Below the pieces are notes generated by a model. That model worked only from the letters and a program-made list of their open reading frames with translations, was not told where the DNA came from and searched no databases. From positions 1 to 64,000 of the forward strand of contig CAVQRU010000001.1 of assembly GCA_963715285.1 (NCBI GenBank): a stretch of 64,000 nt of DNA, read 5' to 3'. Of the stretch, positions 35,136-43,631 are shown in pieces (within the stretch, counting starts at the first letter, position 1; each line of letters opens with the position of its first letter). Source of the stretch: Sva-07 sp963715285 (GTDB taxonomy: Bacteria; Actinomycetota; Acidimicrobiia; Acidimicrobiales; Ilumatobacteraceae). The translations under genes and the position numbers were made by a program.

Positions 35136-35954
35136 TCAGGTGTCGTGGAGCCACTCGTCGATCAGGCGGCGAGCGACCGAGATGCCGGGCGGGATGGTCG
35201 GGATCTCGTCGCGGCGATACCAGTTCGCGTCGGCGATCTCCGTCTCGTCGAGCACGAGGTCGCCGCTGAGGTACTCGGCGCGGAAGCCGATCATCAGGCT
35301 GTGCGGGAACGGCCAGGGCTGGCTCGCGCGGTACGACACGTTGGTCACGCGCAGGCCGACCTCCTCGGCGACCTCGCGCACGACGGCGCCCTCGAGGTCC
35401 TCGCCGGGCTCGACGAAACCGGCCAGGCACGAGTACATCGGCATCGGGAAGTTGACGCCTCGGGCGAGCAGGGCCTCCTGATCGGGCCCCGGTTCGCCTC
35501 GCGTGACCAGCACGATCATCGCCGGGGCGAGGCGGGGATACGCGATCAGCCCGCAGGCCGGGCACTTCATGCCTCGTTCGCCGCTCGACGGTTCGGTCGG
35601 GGTGGCGCATCGTCCGCAGAAGCGGTGGGTTCGAGCCCACTCGACGATCTGCACGGCGCGCCCGGCGGCCATCCACTCGCTCTGGGCCGCTCGCCCGAAG
35701 TAGCTGTAGAGGTCGAGCGCCGACCCGTAGGAGGGGTCGTCGGCATCGGCGGGCACGTCGACGGCCCACCAGGCGTCGCCCTGGACGATGCCGACGACGT
35801 GTCGCTCCCACGAGTCGTCGGCGAGTTCGGTGTCGACGAAGACCGAGGTCCCGATCACGTGGATGTAACGATGTCCGCCGGTGTGGTCGGACGGCTCGAC
35901 GTTGATCGCCGCGTACAGGTCGGCCGAGTTGGGAAGCGGTGTGGCGGGGTTCAT
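35136..35954 (-). CDS. nudC: NAD+ diphosphatase / RNA deNADding Nudix enzyme
   Basis: A 272-residue NudC. The zinc ribbon is RFCGRCATPT...KCPACGLIAYPRL (four Cys). The Nudix box is GFVEPGEDLEGAVVREVAEEVGL, and the NudC-specific SQPWPFPHSLM motif follows. It splits NAD(H) to NMN(H) and AMP and removes NAD caps from RNA. ATG 35954 (MNPATPL) is chosen; in-frame ATGs at 35963 and 35972 are alternatives. It is divergent from the nitrobindin gene, 50 bases apart. Confidence 0.92.
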   Translation of the reverse strand: MNPATPLPNSADLYAAINVEPSDHTGGHRYIHVIGTSVFVDTELADDSWERHVVGIVQGDAWWAVDVPADADDPSYGSALDLYSYFGRAAQSEWMAAGRAVQIVEWARTHRFCGRCATPTEPSSGERGMKCPACGLIAYPRLAPAMIVLVTRGEPGPDQEALLARGVNFPMPMYSCLAGFVEPGEDLEGAVVREVAEEVGLRVTNVSYRASQPWPFPHSLMIGFRAEYLSGDLVLDETEIADANWYRRDEIPTIPPGISVARRLIDEWLHDT

Positions 35955-35992
35955 CGAACGCATGCGTAGCACGCCACCGGTCGGGCGTCCCG

Positions 35993-35998
35993 TACGGT
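35993..35998 (+). promoter_or_regulatory. -10 hexamer TACGGT, leaderless start
   Basis: TACGGT ends 6 bases before ATG 36005. Confidence 0.55.
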
Positions 35999-36004
35999 GA
36001 GGGC

Positions 36005-36496
36005 ATGGCGCTCGAACTGCACCCCGATGTGGCCGTGCTGGCCCCGCTCCTCGGTACGTGGGAGGGCTCCGGTGCCGGTGAGTACCCGACGATCGACGAC
36101 TTCGCCTACACCGAATCGATCACGTTCACGCACGTCGGCAAGCCGTTCGTGGCCTACACGCAGCGAACGAGGCATCCCGACACCGGCCTCCCGATGCACG
36201 CCGAGTCCGGGTACCTGCGCGTGCCGAGGCCCGGCAGCATCGAGATCGTGATGGCGCAGCCGACCGGGCTGGCCGAGATCTACGAGGGGGCGGTCGTCGG
36301 TGGCGACGCGCCGCTGGTGGTCGACGTCCGATCGACCTCGATCAACGCCACGTCGACGGCCAAGGAGGTCACGATCACCGAACGAACGATCTCGGTGACC
36401 GGCGACGACCTCCACTACACGTTCCGCATGGCCGCCGTCGGGCAACCGCTCCAACACCATCTCAGCGCGACGTTGCATCGAGTGCCGGAAGAGTGA
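36005..36496 (+). CDS. Nitrobindin-like heme beta-barrel (peroxynitrite isomerase family)
   Basis: A 163-residue protein of the THAP4/nitrobindin-like FABP-type barrel family. The signature LLGTWEGSGAGEYPTI near residue 16 is typical, and the heme-ligand His lies in QHHLSATLHR at the C-terminus. Members bind ferric heme and isomerise peroxynitrite or scavenge NO in the cytosol. ATG 36005 is set by the -10 box and conserved opening. A role in nitrosative stress is inferred from family only. Confidence 0.85.
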   Translation: MALELHPDVAVLAPLLGTWEGSGAGEYPTIDDFAYTESITFTHVGKPFVAYTQRTRHPDTGLPMHAESGYLRVPRPGSIEIVMAQPTGLAEIYEGAVVGGDAPLVVDVRSTSINATSTAKEVTITERTISVTGDDLHYTFRMAAVGQPLQHHLSATLHRVPEE

Positions 36497-36546
36497 CCGG
36501 CGGCGCCGCGTTGTGATCGGCAATCGGTAGATTTCAACCGACATAC

Positions 36547-36649
36547 CTGAAGGGGAGTATCCCTCGAGGCCCGTCGTCAACACACCGAGTCCCGATCGTC
36601 GGGACGAGGTCGGCGGGGCCAGTTCCTGACGGAGCGGAGAGACCTTCAG
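36547..36649 (+). ncRNA. yybP-ykoY manganese riboswitch
   Basis: The conserved elements occur in order: P1 5' strand CTGAAGG (36547-36553) running into GGGGAGTA, then GTCAACACACCGAG, a strong inner hairpin GTCCCGA-TCG-TCGGGAC (36589-36605), pairing GGCCC/GGGCC (36568-36572 with 36616-36620), then ACGGAGCGGAGAGACC and the P1 3' strand CCTTCAG (36643-36649), a perfect 7-bp P1. This matches the GGGGAGUA ... GUCAACA-AC ... GAGCGAGACC consensus of the yybP-ykoY class, which binds Mn2+ and switches on Mn exporters. It lies directly upstream of htpX and a P2-type ATPase. Confidence 0.88.
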
Positions 36650-36675
36650 CGAACCCACCACCGTTTGCTGAAAGG
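36643..36675 (+). promoter_or_regulatory. Alternative hairpin hiding the htpX ribosome-binding site
   Basis: The P1 3' strand CCTTCAGC (36643-36650) can instead pair with GCTGAAAGG (36667-36675, one bulged A). That segment carries the AAAGG Shine-Dalgarno, 5 bases before ATG 36681. Ligand-stabilised P1 would free the site. This is a readable translational ON switch. Confidence 0.65.
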
Positions 36676-36680
36676 TTGCC

Positions 36681-37553
36681 ATGCACACGTCCAACACCCT
36701 CAAGACCGTCGTCCTGCTCTCCGGCCTCGCCGGGTTCATGGTGCTGGTCGGCGCCCTGCTCGGCGGCACGACCGGCCTGCTCATCGGCCTGCTGTTCGGC
36801 CTCGGCATCGTCGGGGCGTCGTACTGGTCGTCCGACAAGCTCGCGGTCAAGGCGGCCCGTGCGACCGAGGTTGCCCCCGGCCAACTCGACTGGTTGCGCG
36901 ACGATCTGGCCGACATCGCCCGCCGGGCCGACATGCCCATGCCTCGCCTGTTCATCTCACCCGATCCGCAGCCGAACGCGTTCGCCACCGGCCGCAACGA
37001 GCGGACCGCCGTCGTGTGCGTCACCGCCGGTCTGCTCCAGGTGCTCGACCGCCAGGAGGTGCGCGGCGTCGTCGCACACGAAGTTGCCCACATCCGCAAC
37101 AAGGACATCCTGATCGGCTCGATCGCCGCTGCGGTCGCAACGGCGATCTCGGCGATCGCGAACCTCGCGCTGTTCGCAGGCATGTTCGGCGGCAACAGCA
37201 ACGACGACGACGGCCCCAACCCGGCGGTCACGATGTTGCTCGCGATCCTCGCCCCGATGGCAGCCGGTCTGATGCAGATGGCGCTGTCGCGTTCTCGCGA
37301 GTTCGAAGCCGACCGCGTCGGCGCCGAACTCCTCGGTGATCCGCGCCCGCTCGCCAGCGCGCTCGCCAAGCTCGACCGCACGTCCAAGCAGATCCCGATG
37401 GACGTCGACCCGGCCCATGCCACCGCCTACATCGTCAACCCGCTCACCGGCAGGCAGGCGGACTTCACCAAGCTGTTCATGACGCACCCACCGATGGAGG
37501 AGCGGATCGCACGGCTGCTCGGCGCCCGGGTGAGCCCTGTGGCCGCCCGATGA
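36681..37553 (+). CDS. htpX: Membrane zinc metalloprotease HtpX
   Basis: A 290-residue M48B protease. Two N-terminal membrane helices (about 10-50) precede the catalytic domain. The zinc motif is H133-E-V-A-H137, the third ligand is the Glu in SREFEADRVGAELL (about residue 213), and two further helices lie at about 145-200. It degrades misfolded membrane proteins. ATG 36681 has a Shine-Dalgarno controlled by the riboswitch alternative hairpin. It overlaps the ATPase start by four bases (ATGA), so Mn2+-dependent control should extend to both. Confidence 0.93.
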   Translation: MHTSNTLKTVVLLSGLAGFMVLVGALLGGTTGLLIGLLFGLGIVGASYWSSDKLAVKAARATEVAPGQLDWLRDDLADIARRADMPMPRLFISPDPQPNAFATGRNERTAVVCVTAGLLQVLDRQEVRGVVAHEVAHIRNKDILIGSIAAAVATAISAIANLALFAGMFGGNSNDDDGPNPAVTMLLAILAPMAAGLMQMALSRSREFEADRVGAELLGDPRPLASALAKLDRTSKQIPMDVDPAHATAYIVNPLTGRQADFTKLFMTHPPMEERIARLLGARVSPVAAR

Positions 37554-40306
37554 GCACCACAGCCACGCTCGACGGCGCCGGCTCGTCGTCCGCCGACTGG
37601 CACCGGCGCTCCGCCGAAGCCGTCCTGGCCGAGCTCGAGTCGTCGGCAGCGGGCCTCGACGACGCCTCCATCGAGCGGCGACGGGCGCAGTTCGGGCCGA
37701 ACGAGCTGCAGGAGACGCCCACGACGAGCCCGTTGCGCTTGATCTGGGGGCAGATCTCCTCGGTGATGGTGCTGATCCTGATCGGTGCCGCCCTGCTCTC
37801 GCTCGCGCTCGGCAAGTTCCTCGAGGCGGGCGCCATCGGGGCGATCGTCGTGCTGTTCACCGCGCTCGGCTTCTACCAGGAGTACCGCGCCGAGCAGGCG
37901 ATCGCCGCGCTCCGACGCATGGCGGTGCCGTCGGCGCGGGTCACCCGGGCCGGACGCACCACCTCGGTGCCCGTCGGCGAACTGGTCCCCGGCGACATCG
38001 TGCATCTCGATGCCGGCACCGTCGTCCCCGCGGATCTCCGCCTCGTCGAGTCTGCGAGTCTGCGGATCGAGGAGGCGACGCTGACCGGCGAATCCGAACC
38101 GATCGACAAGCAGGTCGAGCCGGTCGATCGGGACGAACTCGCGCTCGGCGACCGGCTCTGCATGGCGTACTCCGGTACCCAGGTCGCCGCTGGACGTGGG
38201 CAGGGCGTCGTCATCGCGACCGGGATGCGCACCGAACTCGGGCGCATCGCCTCCCTGCTCCAGGGTGTCGAATCGGAGCAGACGCCGCTGCAGCGTCGTC
38301 TCGACCGTGTGGGCAAGCAGCTTGCCCTCATCGGCGTGCTCGTGGCGCTCGCCGTGGTCGTGATGGGGGCGATCTCGGGGGAGGACGCGGCCGACCTCGT
38401 GCTCACGGCGATCAGCGTGGCGGTCGCGGTCATCCCCGAGGGCCTCCCCGCCGTCGTGACGTTCACGTTGGCGATCGGCTCGCAGCGGATGCTGCGCCGG
38501 CAGGCGCTCATCCGCAAGCTCCCGGCGGTCGAGACGCTCGGGTCGGTCACCGTGATCTGTTCCGACAAGACCGGGACCCTCACGCAGAACCGGATGACCG
38601 TGACCGTCCTCGACGTGGCCGGCCAGGAGGTGCGTTTCGATGTCGACGGCGCCGACATCGCACAGACGGTCGGCGCGGCACCCACGGCAGTGAACCTCGC
38701 GCTCGTCGCCGGCGCACTGTGCAACGACGGCGTCATCGACACGGGCGACACGGGCGACACGGGCGACGGCGGCACGACAGCGTGGCTCGGTGATCCGACG
38801 GAGACCGCTCTGCTCCAGGTGGCCGCCGACGCCGGCCTCGACGTGGCATCGCTGCGTTCGCGAGCGCCGCGCGTCGACGAGCGGCCGTTCGACTCGACGC
38901 GCAAGCGCATGAGCACGATCCACGAGCCGCTCGCCGGTGCCGTGCTCGAACTCGACGCGTTGCCCCAGGACGTCCGCATCGCGTTCGTGAAGGGCGCCGT
39001 CGACGGCCTGCTCCACCAGACGACCGCCGTGTGGGAGAACGGTGCTGCGGTCGAATTCGACGATCGATGGCGTGGGCGCATCACCGATGCGAACGATGCG
39101 CTCGCCGCCGCGGGCATGCGGGTGCTCGGTGTCGCCTTCCGGTCGTTGGCGTCGTCGGACGACGACCCGGAGTCCGATCTCGTCCTCCTGGGGCTCGTTG
39201 GCATCATCGATCCGCCCCGCCCCGAGGTCCGCGATTCCGTCGCGGTGTGTCGCAACGCGGGCATCCGGCCGGTGATGATCACCGGTGACCACCCGTTGAC
39301 GGCCCTCGCGATCGCCACCGACCTCGGGATCACCGAGTCCGACCGGGTGCTCGTGGGCGCCGACCTCGACCGGCTCGACGACGCAGCGTTCACCGAGGCG
39401 GTGCGCGACGTGTCGGTGTTCGCCCGCGTCTCGCCCGAACACAAACTGCGCATCGTCGGCGCGCTGCAGCAGCAGCGCCAGGTCGTGGCGATGACCGGCG
39501 ACGGTGTCAACGACGCGCCGGCGCTCAAGCGCGCCGACATCGGCGTGGCGATGGGCATCACCGGCACCGACGTGTCGAAGGAAGCCGCCGACATGGTGCT
39601 GCGCGACGACAACTTCGCCACGATCGTCGCTGCGGTCGAAGAGGGTCGGGTGATCTACGACAACCTGCGCCGCTTCGTCAGCTTCGCCGTCGCCGGAAAC
39701 CTCGGCAAGATCATCGTGATGCTCGGCTGGCCGATCCCGTTCCTGGTCGCCGGGTCGGAGTCGACCACGGCGATCGCGTTCCTCCCGCTGCAGCTGCTCT
39801 GGCTGAACCTGATGACCGACGGACTGCTCGGGTTGTCGATGGGCGTCGAGCCCGCCGAGACGACCGTGATGCAGCGTCCGCCACACTCGCCCCAGGACGG
39901 GCTCTGGGCGAACGGGCTCGGGCGCCGGACGGCCTGGATCGGCGCGGTGATCGGCGCCGTCACGCTCGCGCTCGGGTTCGCGTACTATGCGGCCGATCTC
40001 GACCAGTGGCAGACCGTGATGTTCACCACGTTGGCGTTCATGCAGGTGGGCCAGGCGTTCGCTACCCGCTCGTCGACCGAGTCACTGCGCACGATCGGGT
40101 GGCGGACGAACCCGCTGATGCTCGGCATCGCCGGCGTCGTGATCGCGCTGCAGCTCCTCGTGCTCTACACGCCACTGAGCGAGTTCCTCGACCTCGATCC
40201 ACTCAGTGGCGCCGACCTCGCTGTCTGCGCCGCGGCCGGCATCGGTCTGCTCGCGCTGGTCGAAGCCGTCAAGGCACTCCACCGCCGAATTTCACCTGGG
40301 GTCTGA
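37550..40306 (+). CDS. P2-type cation-transporting ATPase, probable Mn2+ exporter
   Basis: A 918-residue P-type ATPase of the Ca2+/Mn2+ (P2A-like) group. It has a cation-ATPase N-terminal domain, the actuator motif LTGES, the helix-4 motif VAVIPEGLPAVV, the phosphorylation site D339-KTGTLT, KGAVDGLL in the nucleotide domain, TGDGVNDAPALK in the P domain, and C-terminal helices with LLWLNLMTDGLLGLSMG. The PEGLP and NLMTD ligand motifs are shared by Ca2+ and Mn2+ pumps. The upstream yybP-ykoY riboswitch favours Mn2+ export. The stop codon is formed inside the GGGGTC-T-GACCCC repeat at 40298-40310, so the last codons are repeat-derived. Confidence 0.9.
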   Translation: MSTTATLDGAGSSSADWHRRSAEAVLAELESSAAGLDDASIERRRAQFGPNELQETPTTSPLRLIWGQISSVMVLILIGAALLSLALGKFLEAGAIGAIVVLFTALGFYQEYRAEQAIAALRRMAVPSARVTRAGRTTSVPVGELVPGDIVHLDAGTVVPADLRLVESASLRIEEATLTGESEPIDKQVEPVDRDELALGDRLCMAYSGTQVAAGRGQGVVIATGMRTELGRIASLLQGVESEQTPLQRRLDRVGKQLALIGVLVALAVVVMGAISGEDAADLVLTAISVAVAVIPEGLPAVVTFTLAIGSQRMLRRQALIRKLPAVETLGSVTVICSDKTGTLTQNRMTVTVLDVAGQEVRFDVDGADIAQTVGAAPTAVNLALVAGALCNDGVIDTGDTGDTGDGGTTAWLGDPTETALLQVAADAGLDVASLRSRAPRVDERPFDSTRKRMSTIHEPLAGAVLELDALPQDVRIAFVKGAVDGLLHQTTAVWENGAAVEFDDRWRGRITDANDALAAAGMRVLGVAFRSLASSDDDPESDLVLLGLVGIIDPPRPEVRDSVAVCRNAGIRPVMITGDHPLTALAIATDLGITESDRVLVGADLDRLDDAAFTEAVRDVSVFARVSPEHKLRIVGALQQQRQVVAMTGDGVNDAPALKRADIGVAMGITGTDVSKEAADMVLRDDNFATIVAAVEEGRVIYDNLRRFVSFAVAGNLGKIIVMLGWPIPFLVAGSESTTAIAFLPLQLLWLNLMTDGLLGLSMGVEPAETTVMQRPPHSPQDGLWANGLGRRTAWIGAVIGAVTLALGFAYYAADLDQWQTVMFTTLAFMQVGQAFATRSSTESLRTIGWRTNPLMLGIAGVVIALQLLVLYTPLSEFLDLDPLSGADLAVCAAAGIGLLALVEAVKALHRRISPGV
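38738..38764. repeat. Three tandem 9-bp units (GACACGGGC) inside the ATPase gene
   Basis: GACACGGGC occurs three times head to tail, encoding D-T-G repeats (TGDTGDTGDGG) in a loop of the nucleotide-binding domain. It is in-frame and probably length-variable. Confidence 0.75.
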
Positions 40307-40310
40307 CCCC
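40298..40310. repeat. GGGGTC-T-GACCCC palindrome, copy 2
   Basis: A perfect 6+1+6 palindrome overlapping the ATPase stop codon, between two convergent genes. Outer arms are not paired here, unlike copies 1 and 3. Confidence 0.8.
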
Positions 40311-40318
40311 TGCTGCAA

Positions 40319-42355
40319 TCAGGCGAGCTTGTCGGCGAACCAGTCGAGGATGATCTCGCCGCGCTGGACGCGGTGGAGCGGCGACCCCGCACGGGAGAGC
40401 TCGTGGTTCTCGCCGGGGAACCGGTAGAAGTCGGCCTCCTTGTCGAGCAGCTTGAGGGCGACCCACAGCTCCTCGGCCTGACCGATCGGGCAGCGCCAGT
40501 CCTCCTCGGAGTGGATGATCAGCATCGGCTTGTCGATGTTGCGAACCGCGGTGATGGGCGACATGCGCACGTACTCCGCAGGATCCTCCAGATGGTTCAC
40601 GCCGTGCACCGCGTTGAACGCGGTCGAGATGTCGGACGACAACTCCAGGGCAGTGGCGTTGTTGACCGCCCGCTCGGAGCAGAACGCTCGGAACCGATCA
40701 CCGTGATGGCCGGCGAGCCACGTGGCCATCCAGCCGCCGTAGGAGCCGCCCAGCATGCCGACCCGGTCGGCGTCGCAGAAGTCGTACCGGTCGAGAGCGG
40801 TGTCGATGATCGCGAGCACGTCGTCGACGTCGACGGTGCCCCAACCGGGGCCGGGCACGGTCGGATGATTGGGCCCCTGGATCGCCTGCCCCCAGTCGGT
40901 GTGCCGGCCGCTGCTCCCGCGCGGGTTGCCGAGCACCACGACGAAGCCGGCGGCCGCCTGCATCTGGAACTCGTCGTAGAGGTACTCGCCGTACTGGGTG
41001 TGCGGACCACCGTGGACATTGAGCAGCACCGGGTACCGCTTCGTCTCGTCGAAGTCGGCCGGACGCATGATCCAGGCGTCGATCTCGTCGGTGCCGTCGG
41101 TGGTGCGGGCGGTGAAGTGCTCCCACCCGAGCAGTCCCGCCGCGAACTCGGCGCCGACGTGGGTGCGGCGTTCGTCGCCGACGTGGAGCTCGGCGGGACT
41201 GGTTGCGGATTCCTGCGCTCGGGCCACGAGGCCGGCCGCCGCATCGAACGACGTCACCGACACCGGGCCCTCGGTGAGCGGTGCGGGAACGAACGAACCG
41301 TCGGCGGGGAGCCGGTACAGGTGCGTGGCCCCACGATCCTCGGCGGTTGCGAGCAGATGGGTGTCGGATTCCCAGACCGGGGCGCGCCCGCCCAGACCCG
41401 GGAAGAACGTGCGGTCGAACCCGGCGGAGATCCACCGGATGTCACCGTGCGGATGGGCGTCGCCGTCGACCGGCAGGATCCCTACCCTGGCGTTCTGCGG
41501 GGCGGTGTCCGGATCGGTGGAACCGATGAACGCGACGAGCGTCCCGTCCGGCGACACCGACGGACGGCCGTACTGGCCGTCGTGGGCGGTGAGGGCCCGG
41601 ACGTTCGAACCGTCCACGTCGCCGTCGCCGTGGTCGGGCACCGACACGACGTAGAGATCGCTGGCGTGGTCGCGGTCCCATGTCTCGTGGCGCTGCGCCG
41701 AGGTCACGATGCCGCTGCTGTCGCGCAGCCAACTGATCTCCGTGTGCTGGAACTCGCCGGGCGTGAGGTTGCGAGGCGTCCCGGTTCCGTCGGCCGCGAC
41801 CACGTACACGTGGTTCGGGCGGTCGAAGATCCAGTCCTGCCCGTTGAGGCGGCTGAAGAGACGTTCGACCTTGCGCGGCGACTGCCAGGCGACGCTCTCG
41901 GCGCTGTAGCGCTCGTGGCGGGTTCGGCTGGTGAAGGCGACCAGGCGACCGTCGGGTGACCAGGCGACGTCGCCGAGGCCGTCGGGCATCGTGCACAGCG
42001 TCCTGACTTCGCCGGCGGCGGCCACGGGGAGGACGTGCAGGGTGGAGTCGCCCTTGGTCTCCCCGCGGCGTGACGTGAACGCGAGGAATCGACCGTCGGG
42101 CGACCAGGTCGGGTTGCCGTCGTGGTCACCCGCCGTCACCGGGGCGTCGTCGATCCAGACCCGGGTGATGGTGGTGTTCTTCGCGAGGTTCGTGGTGGAC
42201 ACCACGAATGCCACGTGTTGCCCGTCGGGGCTGACCGCCACCTGACCGACGACGCTGCGCCCGTCGATCAGCCGCTCTGCGATCTCGCGGTGCGACGGCC
42301 CCGGCGTGGGGTTGGCGGGAGCGACGGGAGGCGACGGCGGTGGCAGCTGACTCAT
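40319..42355 (-). CDS. S9-family prolyl-oligopeptidase-type peptidase
   Basis: A 678-residue serine peptidase. The first about 420 residues form a WD40/PD40-like propeller (repeated VAVSPDGQHVAF, WSPDGRFLAFTSRR and VSPDGTLVAFIG). The C-terminal alpha/beta-hydrolase domain has nucleophile Ser in GMLGGSYGGWMATW (about residue 537), Asp in IIHSEEDWRCPIGQ and His in GENHELSR. It cleaves short peptides, acting as an acyl-aminoacyl- or dipeptidyl-peptidase. There is no signal peptide, so it is cytosolic. ATG 42355 has a -10 TACCGT 8 bases upstream. It is convergent with the ATPase gene. Confidence 0.92.
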   Translation of the reverse strand: MSQLPPPSPPVAPANPTPGPSHREIAERLIDGRSVVGQVAVSPDGQHVAFVVSTTNLAKNTTITRVWIDDAPVTAGDHDGNPTWSPDGRFLAFTSRRGETKGDSTLHVLPVAAAGEVRTLCTMPDGLGDVAWSPDGRLVAFTSRTRHERYSAESVAWQSPRKVERLFSRLNGQDWIFDRPNHVYVVAADGTGTPRNLTPGEFQHTEISWLRDSSGIVTSAQRHETWDRDHASDLYVVSVPDHGDGDVDGSNVRALTAHDGQYGRPSVSPDGTLVAFIGSTDPDTAPQNARVGILPVDGDAHPHGDIRWISAGFDRTFFPGLGGRAPVWESDTHLLATAEDRGATHLYRLPADGSFVPAPLTEGPVSVTSFDAAAGLVARAQESATSPAELHVGDERRTHVGAEFAAGLLGWEHFTARTTDGTDEIDAWIMRPADFDETKRYPVLLNVHGGPHTQYGEYLYDEFQMQAAAGFVVVLGNPRGSSGRHTDWGQAIQGPNHPTVPGPGWGTVDVDDVLAIIDTALDRYDFCDADRVGMLGGSYGGWMATWLAGHHGDRFRAFCSERAVNNATALELSSDISTAFNAVHGVNHLEDPAEYVRMSPITAVRNIDKPMLIIHSEEDWRCPIGQAEELWVALKLLDKEADFYRFPGENHELSRAGSPLHRVQRGEIILDWFADKLA

Positions 42356-42363
42356 GCGGCCTG

Positions 42364-42369
42364 ACGGTA
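42364..42369 (-). promoter_or_regulatory. -10 hexamer TACCGT, leaderless start
   Basis: Minus-strand TACCGT, 8 bases before ATG 42355. Confidence 0.5.
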
Positions 42370-42407
42370 GCCCGAGTGTGCGGGGACCCGACCCGCCGGG
42401 TCGGCGG

Positions 42408-43451
42408 CTACTCGGCGAGGCCGACCGGCTGGTCGTCGATGATCTGGTCCAGGTACTCCGACATACCGAACCCGATTCGGCCCGCGTAGTCGCCGGAGTG
42501 GATCGTCCACTTGGTGTACGCCTCGGAGATGCGGGTCTGCAACCAGTCCCCGTCGGGCGTCTGGCGTCGGTTGCGCAGTGGGATCAGGCTGAGCGCCTCG
42601 CCGGTGAAGTTCCACTCGCGGTCGCTGCGACTGGAGCGGATCGTGCCCTCGATGCGGTCGTGGTAGTGCTCGGCGTCGCGGGTCTCGGTGGAGATCTGCA
42701 CGTCGTCGCACAGGTGCATCACGCCGTTCTCCCACACGAAGCCCCCGCGAGTGCCGTCGCTGTCGCGCTTGGCGACCCTGCTCGCCATGAACCCGAAGTT
42801 CTCGTCGACGTTGACCGTCAGCCACCGGTAGTACCACGGCGCCTGCCAGTAGCGAGGCCCCCACGAGTGGTCGCGGAGCCCGAACCCGGCGAGCTGCCAC
42901 TCGCGATCGCCGACGCGCATCGTGCCGGTCGCCTCGACGAGCTGTTCGTAGTGGCCCTTGGCGAACTCCTCGCCCGGTTTCTCGTGCGGCTCGTCGGGCT
43001 CGCCGCCGAACATGCTCGGGCGCCCCTGACCGGTGAAGGTGAGGTGGATCTCCGCCTCGGCGTACGGGTTGTTCGTGAACGCCTCCTTGGGGTTGGCCAT
43101 CTGCTCGGGCTCGTCGAGCACGACGACCTTGCCGACGTAGTCGACGCGCAGCTCCTCGAACGGCTTCACCATCGTCCAGGTGAGACCGGCGGCATCGAGG
43201 GCGTCGTTGTTCTCGATCGCCGGCCGCTTGAACATGAACCCGACCTGACGGTTGCCGCCGTCGACCTCCGGGGGCAGGTACAGGCACACCGTCATCTCCG
43301 CGGTGCCCTCGTTGGCCCGGTTGCCCATCCGGAACCAGCCGCCGACGCCCTGCGTCGGGTCGAAGCAGTTGATGTACATGCTCTCGTTGAAGTTCGGCTC
43401 GGGGCCGAGTTCGTGCATGTATTCGTCGGACTCGTCGAGACGTACACCCAT
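42408..43451 (-). CDS. CrtC-like/DUF7065-type beta-sheet protein
   Basis: A 347-residue soluble protein. It has GGWFRMGNRANEGTAEMTVCLYLPP near the N-terminus, LTFTGQGRPSMFGG in the middle, and FGLRDHSWGPRYW followed by WLTVNVDENFGFMASRV. The GxRDHSWG block occurs in a family of lipocalin-like or hydroxyneurosporene-synthase-like proteins found near acyl-CoA and steroid genes. The catalytic role is not established; hydration or ligand binding is possible. ATG 43451 has a -10 TACCGT 7 bases upstream. The assignment of the domain name is tentative. Confidence 0.6.
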   Translation of the reverse strand: MGVRLDESDEYMHELGPEPNFNESMYINCFDPTQGVGGWFRMGNRANEGTAEMTVCLYLPPEVDGGNRQVGFMFKRPAIENNDALDAAGLTWTMVKPFEELRVDYVGKVVVLDEPEQMANPKEAFTNNPYAEAEIHLTFTGQGRPSMFGGEPDEPHEKPGEEFAKGHYEQLVEATGTMRVGDREWQLAGFGLRDHSWGPRYWQAPWYYRWLTVNVDENFGFMASRVAKRDSDGTRGGFVWENGVMHLCDDVQISTETRDAEHYHDRIEGTIRSSRSDREWNFTGEALSLIPLRNRRQTPDGDWLQTRISEAYTKWTIHSGDYAGRIGFGMSEYLDQIIDDQPVGLAE

Positions 43452-43458
43452 CCCGTCG

Positions 43459-43464
43459 ACGGTA
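43459..43464 (-). promoter_or_regulatory. -10 hexamer TACCGT, leaderless start
   Basis: Minus-strand TACCGT, 7 bases before ATG 43451. Confidence 0.55.
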
Positions 43465-43631
43465 CGGGGCGGCGATGATCGGCGACGGGTCGGAGGATCA
43501 GCCTGCCCGGTGGATGCGCGCGGTGAGACAGATGGCACACGTGCCCACTGTCTCTTGTAGTGACTCAATCCACGAGAGATGGTGGGACCCGGATCGCAGG
43601 GGGCGGTTCGACAAACGCAAAGGGGAACATC

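Noticed and set aside
37427..39886. 819-residue minus-strand frame under the P-type ATPase
   Set aside because: Low-complexity His/Arg/Asp-rich shadow of the ATPase gene with no recognisable motif.
37550..40306. Annotation as a plain calcium pump
   Set aside because: The motifs alone cannot separate Ca2+ from Mn2+, and the Mn2+ riboswitch directly upstream makes Mn2+ the better guess.
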